Positions 27,120-36,024 of a stretch of DNA of 64,000 bases are shown piece by piece; the stretch's first letter is position 1; each line of letters begins with the position of its first letter. The stretch spans positions 434,001 through 498,000 of the forward strand of contig NZ_VTLB01000002.1 of NCBI RefSeq assembly GCF_020514235.1. The letters are read 5' to 3'. The notes under the pieces are model-generated. The model was not told the DNA's origin. It ran no database searches and saw only the letters and a program-made list of their open reading frames with translations. Made by a program: the position numbers and the translations under genes. Source of the stretch: Synechococcus sp. MU1617 (lineage in GTDB: Bacteria > Cyanobacteriota > Cyanobacteriia > PCC-6307 > Cyanobiaceae).

Positions 27120-28102
27120 TTATTATTTAATGCTAATGAAAAGTATCTTTCAATTGTACCACCAAAGCTTGTTTTAAACCAGCCACGTTTAGGGCTGTTG
27201 ATTCCTTCTAAATCGACTACCTCAACGTTTCGCCGAGTTAGTTCTTCAAAAGCTTCCCAAAGTACTGCCGTTCCTGTATGAGAGCCTCTTTGCTCTGGAT
27301 CACTTGCCCCATACAAATAACATGCTTGATCATGTTGAACTAAGAATATAGCTATGCTTCCTAAATTACCGTCCTCGCTGTATGAATTAAAGATTAGGAG
27401 CAGTCCAGCTCTATTCAGTGATTCCAGAAATTCTTTCAGCTCAATTAATTTTTCTTCTCCGACTGAGATGTTTTGCCTCTCAAAGGTTTTTCTATATAAA
27501 TCCACAAATGAACTAATCTCAGTTGTCATTTCTGTTGTTACTCCTTTTCTTTGAGAATATCTGATTTCTTGTTTCCTGGCCGATGAGCAGTTTCTGAATA
27601 ATTTGTTTTCTTTTAAGTCTCGAAATGATTCTGGCTCGTCATCCAAGTGAATGTAAGATGTAAATCGCATTTCAACTTCGAACTTTCTGCAATTAGTATT
27701 ATAGTTGTGCCATAAAAATGATCTTATGTCTTTAATTGATGGGTGTGTAGAAAATATCACCTCATCAAACCTAAAATCTAGGTACTTGGCAAGCTCTTCT
27801 TGTACGCTTAAATTCATAGATAAGATCTGTGATTTATTTTGATTATTACATGAAAAGTGTGTGATACCGTTATATATAAAAAAATCATGGCTTATTATCC
27901 TATTTTTATCCCTATTCATTGGCGCCACGAATGAGGCTAACTTTTCATTTCCCTTGCATATATAAAATGAATAAATTGGCACATCTAGAGAATTGATCAA
28001 TGTTGATGATAGAAATATGTTTTTACTTGTTGACCTTGTTGAGTGAATCTTATCCCAATCCTCACCTACTATGCACTCTTCAATTGTGTACTTATTTGGC
28101 AT
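27116..28102 (-). CDS. FemAB/GNAT-like acyl or aminoacyl transferase
   Basis: 328 aa. The second half has the feel of a FemAB-type GNAT domain: RKQEIRYSQRKG, then FVDLYRKTFERQ, and the closing segment SHTGTAVLWEAFEELTRRNVEVVDLEGINSPKRGWFKTSFGG, a helix-strand arrangement seen in the PF13480 family. Such enzymes place an acyl or aminoacyl group on an amine, for example on an amino sugar. The first half is a degenerate GNAT-like repeat. It overlaps its upstream neighbour by 11 bp and its downstream neighbour by 4 bp. The exact reaction is unknown. Confidence 0.65.
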   Translation of the reverse strand: MPNKYTIEECIVGEDWDKIHSTRSTSKNIFLSSTLINSLDVPIYSFYICKGNEKLASFVAPMNRDKNRIISHDFFIYNGITHFSCNNQNKSQILSMNLSVQEELAKYLDFRFDEVIFSTHPSIKDIRSFLWHNYNTNCRKFEVEMRFTSYIHLDDEPESFRDLKENKLFRNCSSARKQEIRYSQRKGVTTEMTTEISSFVDLYRKTFERQNISVGEEKLIELKEFLESLNRAGLLLIFNSYSEDGNLGSIAIFLVQHDQACYLYGASDPEQRGSHTGTAVLWEAFEELTRRNVEVVDLEGINSPKRGWFKTSFGGTIERYFSLALNNK

Positions 28103-29375
28103 TCGCTATCTCTCCCATAAACCAATTTTCATTATTTTGAATCCCGTAGCTTTTGTTTTTGCCAGCATCTAGTGCTTTATTAGTTAGTAATTTAGGTCTA
28201 AACCCTTTTGCGCGCAAATTTATATATTTTACTAGTTTTGTTTTAGCGCTCCTAGATATGATTGCATACTCCTTCATCTGATCAATGCAAGTTGATTCTA
28301 ATACTTCAATGCTAGGCATCCTCTCTTTTCTAAGGACGATTTCAACTACAAATCCATTATGATTACCGCCAATGTTTCTACACAAAGTAATTCTAGAAAA
28401 GACATCTCTTGATGTATAGGATGTTACGAAATGATTTCTTATTAATGGCTGTTGATCACTTTCAAAGAATAGTAAAGTTGTATGTGTCTGATTCGCTGCG
28501 GTTCTTTTTATTAGCCCTATGGTATCTATATAAGTATCCCCCTCTCGTAACTTTATTTCATGATACCTCCTTTCGCTACTTGCATTTAGACTATTAAGGA
28601 CTAGTTTTTCTGGGTTAGCTTCAACTACTTGTGTATTCATGACTAGATTTATGCTTAATTCTTTCAGATTTTCTGCAATTGCGTGCCACCATTCTTTGTA
28701 TTGTAATTGATATGGGACAAAATTTTGTTTTAATAGCCCTGTGGAGGTCGACCTATGATATGCAATTTTACGATCAAAATATGCAATTTTCTTTAGCAAA
28801 ATAGTCTGCCTTGGTGTTAGACACTTGACTCTATCTGTACATGCAAGTGGATCAATCGAATCTATTTCTTGTTCTTCAAGGTCTAATCCGTAATATTTAT
28901 TGCTTAGATTGTTAAACTGTTCGGCAACCATTGCCCCAAAACGAACTTTGATCATTTCTAATAGATTATCAGGATGTTTCTCGCTTCTTTTGAGGAATAT
29001 ATTCTTCAACAAATTCTTTAAGAGATGCATATAAAAACTTAACTTGAAGCTTGTGCTCGAGCTATTAATATTTAGAAATCCTGTGTCTGTGTCAATACAT
29101 CCAAAACTTGTACTCGCTGCACTTAATACATCAAAGTACTTCCATTTATAATGTTCTGAAAATAGAACCTCGTCGAGTTCTGTGTTTCCCGACTTCCTCA
29201 AGAAATGAGCACCAATTGGATATTGGTTTCCATTGATTTGTATACCATTTAGCAACCCTCCGAGTTGCTCAGAACTTTCAATTATTGTGGCGTCAAAATC
29301 ATGTTTCTTATTTATTGCTATCGATATTCCTGCTAGACCCCCTCCTAAAATGTATAGCTTAGGTTTTTCTTGCAT
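28092..29375 (-). CDS. FAD-dependent amine-oxidase/UGM-like oxidoreductase
   Basis: 427 aa from the ATG at 29375; a TTG 51 bp upstream in frame is an alternative. The FAD dinucleotide-binding motif GGGLAGIS (about 8-15) is followed by TIIESSEQLGGL and QYPIGAHFLR, as in protoporphyrinogen-oxidase, UDP-galactopyranose mutase and phytoene-desaturase-type flavoproteins found in polysaccharide clusters. The C-terminal segments do not identify the substrate. It could be a sugar oxidase, mutase or desaturase. It overlaps the FemAB-like gene by 11 bp, 80 bp after the aminopeptidase-like gene. Confidence 0.7.
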   Translation of the reverse strand: MQEKPKLYILGGGLAGISIAINKKHDFDATIIESSEQLGGLLNGIQINGNQYPIGAHFLRKSGNTELDEVLFSEHYKWKYFDVLSAASTSFGCIDTDTGFLNINSSSTSFKLSFYMHLLKNLLKNIFLKRSEKHPDNLLEMIKVRFGAMVAEQFNNLSNKYYGLDLEEQEIDSIDPLACTDRVKCLTPRQTILLKKIAYFDRKIAYHRSTSTGLLKQNFVPYQLQYKEWWHAIAENLKELSINLVMNTQVVEANPEKLVLNSLNASSERRYHEIKLREGDTYIDTIGLIKRTAANQTHTTLLFFESDQQPLIRNHFVTSYTSRDVFSRITLCRNIGGNHNGFVVEIVLRKERMPSIEVLESTCIDQMKEYAIISRSAKTKLVKYINLRAKGFRPKLLTNKALDAGKNKSYGIQNNENWFMGEIANAK

Positions 29376-29454
29376 CACTTTATGTATCTGATATAAAATT
29401 TCTTCTATTCTAACATGTGCTTCCAAAATTTCCCAATACCTTGGCGCAGTTCCA

Positions 29455-30735
29455 TTAATGCACTACCCTAAGTATCCCCTTTTCTTTCAGAGCATCTACT
29501 ATCTCTTTGGTTGAAAAGTAGTCTAATTTGCACAATTTTGATATGCTTATCATATCATTGCTCCCATCGCAGTAACTTATAACGTTAAGCATGTTCTGTA
29601 CTTTTTTATAATTGTCTCTGTTGGATATGGACGGATAAAGCCCTCTCCTCCCTAATTGTGGCTCACACTTAATTTTACACTCTGGGATTTCGTTTGACTC
29701 AATTACTTGTATTGTTCTTCTTATGGCTTCTATACCGCCTTCCAAGCCTATATTTGTGACCAGATTAAAATCATCTAATGACGAATGATATTCCGGGAAC
29801 TCACAATATTTAGTTCGCATAATTGAACATACTGGTAGATTAACACCTGGAGCACAGTATTGTCTTTCATCACTTCCTCGATCATTCCATGTAAACTGCT
29901 TGAAAGATTTATCAATTGAGAATAAAGCTATTTTCGCGGCTTCATCAGCCAGTGTTTTTCCGTATTTTGATGGCACATACGAATAATTTCGTGTATCTCC
30001 AATACATGTCAATACAAAACCTGCTATCAATTTAGCCCTTAGATAATCTAGATTTTTTGATATATATGCAATTGATCCAATTGTCTCGGGAAGAAATAAT
30101 ATCCTGTATGTATATTTTCTATTGGCTAATTGCTGTAGCCATTTCGATACAAATGCCGATACTACCGGACCCGATATTTCATTATTTGCCATCGATGGAT
30201 GGCATATATATGTTGATAATAGTACTTCTTTGCTGGACTTTCCAGGTATCAATATTTCTCCGTAATTCATCTCCCCTGCTTCATCAAAGTCGCTGTCAAT
30301 GTTTACCTCGTAATATTCATCTTTCATCTCTTGTTTTTGATTTTCGCTCATGCAGAATCCCCAGTTCTTATCGTAGTACGAAGTGATGTATGGAATCGCG
30401 TTTGGTTGTTTAGGTATCGTATAAATTTTCTTCATCAAATCTTCTCGCTTCATTACTCCTTGTACTCTGTCTGAATAGCTGATTACATGTAAGTTGTTAT
30501 CGTGCAAGTCAATAACTTTATTTCCTTGTAAATCTTTTATCCATCCGCTTTTGATAGACCACTCCGGCGGGATTTCCCAGTCGAAACATTTTTCCCCACT
30601 CTTATAGGATTTTATTTCCAAAATATCTATAAATTCTTTGATTACTTTTAGGCTCTCTCTTACTCCCTCACCCGTTATGCTTCTATGGATTGGATAAAGC
30701 TCTTTTGCTAAATCAATCGGTTTCATTTGGTCCAT
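29455..30735 (-). CDS. Aminopeptidase-like (DUF4910) protein with C-terminal winged helix
   Basis: About 426 aa; ATGs at 30735 and 30726 and a TTG at 30750 are possible starts, all overlapping the upstream methyltransferase. The N-terminus ELYPIHRSITGEGVR is the signature of a polysaccharide-cluster family with an M28-aminopeptidase-like core. Putative metal and catalytic residues are visible in STYICHPSMANNE, PETIGS, DRGSDERQY and YHSSLDDF. The last ~70 residues look like a small winged-helix domain (ISKLCKLDYFSTKEIVDALKEKG). Its substrate is not known; deacylation of a sugar-linked amide is one option. Confidence 0.8.
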   Translation of the reverse strand: MDQMKPIDLAKELYPIHRSITGEGVRESLKVIKEFIDILEIKSYKSGEKCFDWEIPPEWSIKSGWIKDLQGNKVIDLHDNNLHVISYSDRVQGVMKREDLMKKIYTIPKQPNAIPYITSYYDKNWGFCMSENQKQEMKDEYYEVNIDSDFDEAGEMNYGEILIPGKSSKEVLLSTYICHPSMANNEISGPVVSAFVSKWLQQLANRKYTYRILFLPETIGSIAYISKNLDYLRAKLIAGFVLTCIGDTRNYSYVPSKYGKTLADEAAKIALFSIDKSFKQFTWNDRGSDERQYCAPGVNLPVCSIMRTKYCEFPEYHSSLDDFNLVTNIGLEGGIEAIRRTIQVIESNEIPECKIKCEPQLGRRGLYPSISNRDNYKKVQNMLNVISYCDGSNDMISISKLCKLDYFSTKEIVDALKEKGILRVVH

Positions 30736-31447
30736 TATCAAGATTTTCAATCATATCAGAGTGTAATGTTTGTAACTCAATGCTTTTTTCTATATTACCT
30801 TTGTTCTTGTAGAGTAAAGTCATAGAAACTCTTTCATTTTCACGAGGGTTGAATCTATCTGAAGAAAACCCATAAGATGCATGACGCACTATTGAGTAGT
30901 GCCCAGAATTGCTCATATATTTGTAATAATTATCTTTAAAGCTCTTGATACCCTTCTTATGTTCATACTCGTTGGAGTATCTCGTGATAGGATCAAAATC
31001 TTCGATATACATATATCCCCCAATTCTTAGGACTCGATCTGCTTCCTTGATGGCTTGGCATACATCCAATCTGTCAATCAAATATAGGCAAAACCCAAAG
31101 CCTACTAAGTCAAAACTTGAATCATCAAAAGGTAGTTTATTTGCTACTCCCTTGACTAATTCAACATCTGTCGTTTTCATCTGCTTACGCTTTTTCCAGC
31201 TTTCTATTGCATGTGAAGAAGGTTCAATCCCGATTCCCTTGCTCTTACTTGATTCGGCTAAATACGCTAATGGATAGCCACTTCCCGCTCCTATCTCTAA
31301 TATTTTTCTTATATCTCTGCAGTTCTCTTGAATCCATCTTCCGAGCATTTGCCTTGAAGCACTGATTGTTGGTTTTTCATCCGCTTTGTGATTTCTTAAG
31401 AACCATGCATCACCCTCGCCTTTTAGAAATACATCTGCTTGATTCAC
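30713..31447 (-). CDS. SAM-dependent methyltransferase, first gene of a minus-strand operon
   Basis: 244 aa from a GTG at 31447. Motifs: ILEIGAGSGYPLAYLAES at about 49-66, GIEPSSHAI, then the PFDDSSFDLVGFGFCLYLIDR and ADRVLRIGGYMYIEDF segments typical of UbiE/BioC-like Methyltransf_11 enzymes. It ends inside the aminopeptidase-like gene. It opens a five-gene operon and is divergent from the SDR-NeuB-GT2 operon across 79 bp, which should hold both promoters. Substrate unknown. Confidence 0.78.
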   Translation of the reverse strand: MNQADVFLKGEGDAWFLRNHKADEKPTISASRQMLGRWIQENCRDIRKILEIGAGSGYPLAYLAESSKSKGIGIEPSSHAIESWKKRKQMKTTDVELVKGVANKLPFDDSSFDLVGFGFCLYLIDRLDVCQAIKEADRVLRIGGYMYIEDFDPITRYSNEYEHKKGIKSFKDNYYKYMSNSGHYSIVRHASYGFSSDRFNPRENERVSMTLLYKNKGNIEKSIELQTLHSDMIENLDNGPNETD

Positions 31448-31526
31448 TACTCAATGCATCTGTTTCCCTTTAATATTAGTACATCTGGTACGATCAAACA
31501 ATCCAGTAAGTAGCTAGATTTGCTCT

Positions 31527-32408
31527 ATGCAGTCTGTATGCGTCATTGGTTCCTCTGGCATGGCAGGCCAGGCCTTTTGTAATTATCTCGCGGCTAATAA
31601 TTTTAAAGTTTTTACCGTCTCCCGTGTCTCCCCTGATCTTAGCATTGACATACTAGCCTTAGATGCACTTACTAAATTAGAGCTATTTTTAGTCGATATT
31701 CAACCTTCTATTGTCATTAATTGCCTGGCTATAACCTCCCTTCAATATTGTGAGAATCATCCTCTTGATGCATTTAAGGTCAACTCCTTGCTCCCACGTT
31801 TTTTGGCTGATCTGTGTTTTCGTATCAAAGCCAAGCTTATCCATATTTCCTCTGATCATTTCTTCGATGACTCCTGCATCCTGCATTCAGAAACAGCTTC
31901 TCTTTCCCCATTAAATCACTACTCCGTTACTAAGCTTTGTGCTGAGAGATTTGTTTTACTTAACCCATCAGTACTCGTTATACGAACTAATATTGTTGGC
32001 TTTCGAGGTATTGCGCACCGTCCGACATTTGTCGAGTGGCTTATTGACTCTCTTTTAAATCGCTTCTCTTTAAATCTTTTTACCGATTTCTATACTTCTT
32101 CCATTGATGTTGAATCTTTTGTTCGTATATGCATGAATCCTTGTTTGATCTCTGCCTCTGGGATTTACAATATTGGTGCCTCATCACAGCTTTCCAAACT
32201 TGAGTTTTCCAGTCTTTTGGCCCGCGAATTTAATATAAAACTTGATTGGCATAATGAATCATCTGTTTTAGATCTTAGTCCCAGGCGTTCGCGTTTTCTT
32301 GGGCTTGACTGTTCAAAGGTTGAATCTCTTCTCAGCATGCCTATGCCCTCTCCTTCTCAAGTAATTGCTAATCTAGTAGTCCAATACAAGGCCCGTCTTT
32401 ACTTATGA
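31527..32408 (+). CDS. RfbD-like dTDP-4-dehydrorhamnose-reductase-family SDR
   Basis: 293 aa. The N-terminal GSSGMAGQAFCNYL is the NAD(P)-binding motif in RmlD style; INCLAITSLQYCE, ISSDHFFDD and the catalytic YxxxK of HYSVTKLCAE follow in order. RmlD enzymes reduce the 4-keto group of dTDP-6-deoxy-lyxo-4-hexulose; family members in glycan clusters act on other nucleotide sugars. The protein is strikingly rich in Ser, Leu and Phe, as are its + strand neighbours. The stop overlaps the neuB-like start by 4 bp. Confidence 0.75.
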   Translation: MQSVCVIGSSGMAGQAFCNYLAANNFKVFTVSRVSPDLSIDILALDALTKLELFLVDIQPSIVINCLAITSLQYCENHPLDAFKVNSLLPRFLADLCFRIKAKLIHISSDHFFDDSCILHSETASLSPLNHYSVTKLCAERFVLLNPSVLVIRTNIVGFRGIAHRPTFVEWLIDSLLNRFSLNLFTDFYTSSIDVESFVRICMNPCLISASGIYNIGASSQLSKLEFSSLLAREFNIKLDWHNESSVLDLSPRRSRFLGLDCSKVESLLSMPMPSPSQVIANLVVQYKARLYL

Positions 32409-33520
32409 CTAGTCGCCTACCTGATATGACCATTTCCTCATCTTCTGCTTTTCAGATTGGCAACTCATGGATCGGCAATAGCTGCCCTACTTATTTTATT
32501 GCCGATATTGCCGCTAATCACGATGGTAGTCTTTCTAGAGCCCAAGATCTAATTAAATTAGCTGCAGATTCAGGTGCCAACGCTGCTAAGTTCCAGAACT
32601 TCAAGGCATCTACTATTGTTTCTGATCATGGTTTTCGAAGTTTAGGCGATATAGCTAGTCATCAATCTTCCTGGGGTGAATCTGTTTACTCCGTTTACGA
32701 TAAAGCATCAATATCACTAGAGTGGACTCATCATCTTCATGATACATGCAAGGAATGTGGTATTGAGTACTTTACATCTCCTTATGATTTGGATATTTTG
32801 GATTATCTTGAACCCTTCGTCTCGGCTTGGAAAATAGGTTCAGGTGATATTTCTTGGCATGAACTGATTTCTAATTTAACTCACCGAAGCAAGCCTGTCC
32901 TTTTAGCAACTGGTGCATCTTCCTTGTCGGATGTTATTTCTGCTATGAAAATTCTTGAGCCGAGGACTAGCGAACTCGTTCTTATGCAATGTAATACTAA
33001 TTATACTGGTTCTTTGGAAAACTTTCAATTTATTAATTTGAATGTACTCAAGTGTTATTCCAAACTCTTTCCTGAAACCATTCTGGGCCTCTCAGATCAC
33101 ACACCTGGTCACGCAACAGTTTTAGGTTCTGTTGCTCTTGGTGCACGTGTGATTGAAAAGCATTTCACTGACGATCCTTCTCGCTCTGGTCCTGATCATA
33201 AATTTTCCATGTCACCTTCTGCCTGGACCGAGATGGTTACCTCCACTCGACAGCTCGAAAATGCCCTAGGCGACGGTGTGAAGCGTGTTGAAGAAAACGA
33301 GACGAATACATATGTTGTTCAACGCCGTGCCATTCGTGCCGCAGCTGACCTCCCTGCTGGAACTGTCCTATCATCCGAACATCTCGTTGCTCTCCGTCCT
33401 TGTCCTCCTGACGGTCTCCCTCCCTTCTCCATCAGTGATCTTATAGGCCGAAGCTTACACACTTCAATTCCTAAAGGTGAGTTAGTTACCTTTTCTTCGG
33501 TTAACTCTTCTGATGTCTAA
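32405..33520 (+). CDS. NeuB-family nonulosonic (sialic) acid synthase with SAF domain
   Basis: 371 aa (a second ATG 21 bp in is possible). Condenses phosphoenolpyruvate with a C6 amino sugar to a C9 sugar acid. Seen: FIADIAANHDGS near residue 31, NAAKFQNFKAS, WKIGSGDISWHELI, LSDHTPGH and EKHFTDDPSRSGPDHKFSM, then a C-terminal antifreeze-like SAF domain with RRAIRAAADLPAGTVL. Whether the product is sialic, legionaminic or pseudaminic type is not readable. No hydrolysing epimerase (NeuC) is visible, and the only nearby cytidylyltransferase is the SpsF part of the fusion at 36025-38091. Confidence 0.88.
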   Translation: MTSRLPDMTISSSSAFQIGNSWIGNSCPTYFIADIAANHDGSLSRAQDLIKLAADSGANAAKFQNFKASTIVSDHGFRSLGDIASHQSSWGESVYSVYDKASISLEWTHHLHDTCKECGIEYFTSPYDLDILDYLEPFVSAWKIGSGDISWHELISNLTHRSKPVLLATGASSLSDVISAMKILEPRTSELVLMQCNTNYTGSLENFQFINLNVLKCYSKLFPETILGLSDHTPGHATVLGSVALGARVIEKHFTDDPSRSGPDHKFSMSPSAWTEMVTSTRQLENALGDGVKRVEENETNTYVVQRRAIRAAADLPAGTVLSSEHLVALRPCPPDGLPPFSISDLIGRSLHTSIPKGELVTFSSVNSSDV

Positions 33521-34157
33521 AGTAGCCGTAATACCAGCATATAACGAGAGCGCTTCTCTTAAGTCAGTTATCGAGTCTATCTCTCAATACTTTGATCACA
33601 TCATTGTGATTGATGACTGTAGTAGTGATGACACCTTTTCAATTGCATCAGATAAAGGCTGTATTGTTCACTCCAATTCCCGTAACCTTGGCTATGATCG
33701 CTCTATTTTAATTGGTCTAAAACTTGCAATTAAGCTTTCCCCTTCAATAATTATGACACTTGATGCTGATGGCCAGCACCCTGCAACTTCTATTCCATTG
33801 ATTATTCAACACGCATTTTCCCGAAATTGTGATGTGTTGCTATGTAGTCGTAATAAGTTCCCACGCTTTTCGGAAACACTATCTTCCTATCTTTCTCGTT
33901 TAATCTATAATTGCCCTGATCTTTTTACCGGGATGAAATGTTATTGTCGGAGGTCTTTGGAGCTGATACCTTCACCTTGCTTGTGGGATTCTGTTGGTAC
34001 ATATTATGCCTTTCTATCTCTTAATCGTAGTTTGACTGTTGAGTCTTTTTCTATTACCTGTTCCAAGCGTGTAGGCTCCTCCAGGTTTGGTTCATCAATG
34101 CGATCTGAATTTAAGATCTTGAAAGCATTCTGTTTTGGTCTGTTTCGAGCCCTTTAA
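33513..34157 (+). CDS. Family 2 glycosyltransferase (DPM1/GtrB-like)
   Basis: 214 aa. Classic GT2 N-terminus: VIPAYNESASLKSVIESI, VIDDCSSDDT at about 33-42 and MTLDADGQHP at about 77-86, the DxD-type metal site, followed by a variable C-terminal part without the membrane helices of longer relatives. It may use a polyprenyl phosphate as acceptor. It overlaps the NeuB-like gene by 8 bp and ends 1 bp from the convergent carbamoyltransferase gene. Confidence 0.82.
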   Translation: MSKVAVIPAYNESASLKSVIESISQYFDHIIVIDDCSSDDTFSIASDKGCIVHSNSRNLGYDRSILIGLKLAIKLSPSIIMTLDADGQHPATSIPLIIQHAFSRNCDVLLCSRNKFPRFSETLSSYLSRLIYNCPDLFTGMKCYCRRSLELIPSPCLWDSVGTYYAFLSLNRSLTVESFSITCSKRVGSSRFGSSMRSEFKILKAFCFGLFRAL

Positions 34158-34158
34158 G

Positions 34159-35988
34159 TTAGCTTTCTCTAATTACAAGTCTATCTTCAAAGAGTATGCC
34201 GTCAATCTCACTATTTTCGAGTACATGTATAGCATCATCTGCATTATTTACAATTGGTAATCCGTGTAAATTGAATGACGTATTTAGTATTCCATACACT
34301 CCAGTAAGCTCTCCAAATGCCTGAATCAGTTCATGATACTCTTTATTCTTATTCCTATATACTATTTGTGGCCTGCAAGTATTATCATATGGATGTATTG
34401 CCGCTTGCAAGTCAGACTTACCTTTTTCAGTTGTCATACAGCATAGTGTCATGTACTCATATGAACTCATTTCTGCATCCATAAGAAAATAATCATTTGC
34501 TTTTTCACTTATTACACTACACGCAAAAGGCATCCAGAAATCTCGACTTTTAATCTTTTCATTTATTATTTGTTTGACTTCGTTTCTTCGTGGATCAGCC
34601 ATAATTGATCTATTACCTAGTGCTCTTGCACCAAACTCCTGTTTTCCACAGCATCTTGCTATAACCATACCTTTTGCCAATAATTCTGCTATATCTGAAA
34701 TCTTGACTTTATTTTGTATCATATATCTTTGTTTGAGTCCATTCTTTTCTTTTTCTATATACTTGTTATTTAGCACTTCCGTTGTGTTTGCTTTAGGGCC
34801 ACTGTATACATCTAGTCCATTCAATATTATTCCTTTATATTGTTTCTGCCTTAAGTATTCGAGCACAGCACCCATTGCTTGAGAAGAGTCATCCGGTGAT
34901 GGTGGTACATATATATTTTCAAGTCCTCCTTCCTTTGCCAATACCATATTGACTTTTACATTCATTCCAACTCCACCTGTAACTATTAACCTTTTCGTTC
35001 CGGTTAAATCTGTCAAATTTTTAATCCACTTTGTTATCAAATACTCAGTATATCTCTGCACCCCTCCGCATATAGAATCAAACCTTTCCCCTTCCAGCAT
35101 GTCTCTTACTTCAAAGTACATGTCTTTCGGTTTACTCTTGTATTTAAACTCTATTCCATCGACATCCTGATAGCTTTTGAATAGATTGAAGACATTTTCG
35201 CTATATTTATCTTTGCAATATGGAGCCATTCCCATAACTTTGTACTCATGCTCATTTGGTCTCAAGCCTAATATGAGTGTTATGTATCTATATAAACGGC
35301 CAATGATAAATGTTGCTCCTTTTACGATCTCTTCCTTCGTCCCATCTCCTCTAAATATTGATGCTGAGTAATTAACATTGTCGCCAAATGCGTCTAGTGT
35401 TACTACTAAAGCATCTTGTTCTCGAAGGTATTCGTTTGAACTGTAGTACCCATATGCTGCATGACTGCTTGAGTGATCCATAAAAACTATTTTGTCTTCC
35501 TTTACACCAAGGTGATGTATAACTACATCTTTCCTGATTTTAGCTATCTCTTTTGATGATTCTGAGCTCACGTGTCCGCTGTCTTCTTTATACCTATCAA
35601 GTACTTCACTCCAGAATTCTTCTCCTGGGTATTGTTTCAGATCTAGCCTATCTTTATAGTAGTTTACTTGTGAAATATTCTTGCCATCGTATATTCTAGG
35701 CTTCCATATGTTGTGTTGTTCGTCTATGTAGTCCTTGACTGTGAAGTTTGTGTAATGCCTCGTAAGCGTGTATCCATATGACCACATCGTTGATACAAAT
35801 ACTACTGCTTCGATGTTCTGTTTCTCTACCTTGAATTCATCTATTATCCAATTTATTGCATTTAAAGGGTAACTTTCATCATTTTTCTTGCGTGTGAATC
35901 TTTCTTCTGAGACGCATGCGATGAACTCACCATCTCTCCACAGACTGGCCGTTGAGTTCTGCTCCCAATTGATTCCTATGATGTCCAT
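34159..35988 (-). CDS. NodU/CmcH-family carbamoyltransferase
   Basis: 609 aa, full length. Transfers carbamoyl from carbamoyl phosphate, through carbamoyl-adenylate, to a hydroxyl or amino group. Two parts are seen: a Kae1/TobZ-like N-terminal domain with SEERFTRKKND and MDHSSSHAAYGYY (metal-binding histidines), VTGGVGMNVKVN and PPSPDDSSQAMGA; and a C-terminal domain with CGKQEFGARALGNRSIMADPR. The sequence is Lys/Glu/Asn-rich. It ends the operon that begins with the pseB-like gene, so the carbamate may be added to that sugar. Confidence 0.9.
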   Translation of the reverse strand: MDIIGINWEQNSTASLWRDGEFIACVSEERFTRKKNDESYPLNAINWIIDEFKVEKQNIEAVVFVSTMWSYGYTLTRHYTNFTVKDYIDEQHNIWKPRIYDGKNISQVNYYKDRLDLKQYPGEEFWSEVLDRYKEDSGHVSSESSKEIAKIRKDVVIHHLGVKEDKIVFMDHSSSHAAYGYYSSNEYLREQDALVVTLDAFGDNVNYSASIFRGDGTKEEIVKGATFIIGRLYRYITLILGLRPNEHEYKVMGMAPYCKDKYSENVFNLFKSYQDVDGIEFKYKSKPKDMYFEVRDMLEGERFDSICGGVQRYTEYLITKWIKNLTDLTGTKRLIVTGGVGMNVKVNMVLAKEGGLENIYVPPSPDDSSQAMGAVLEYLRQKQYKGIILNGLDVYSGPKANTTEVLNNKYIEKEKNGLKQRYMIQNKVKISDIAELLAKGMVIARCCGKQEFGARALGNRSIMADPRRNEVKQIINEKIKSRDFWMPFACSVISEKANDYFLMDAEMSSYEYMTLCCMTTEKGKSDLQAAIHPYDNTCRPQIVYRNKNKEYHELIQAFGELTGVYGILNTSFNLHGLPIVNNADDAIHVLENSEIDGILFEDRLVIRES

Positions 35989-36024
35989 TTTTCTCTTATC
36001 CTAACATGTGACAAGCTACAAAAC

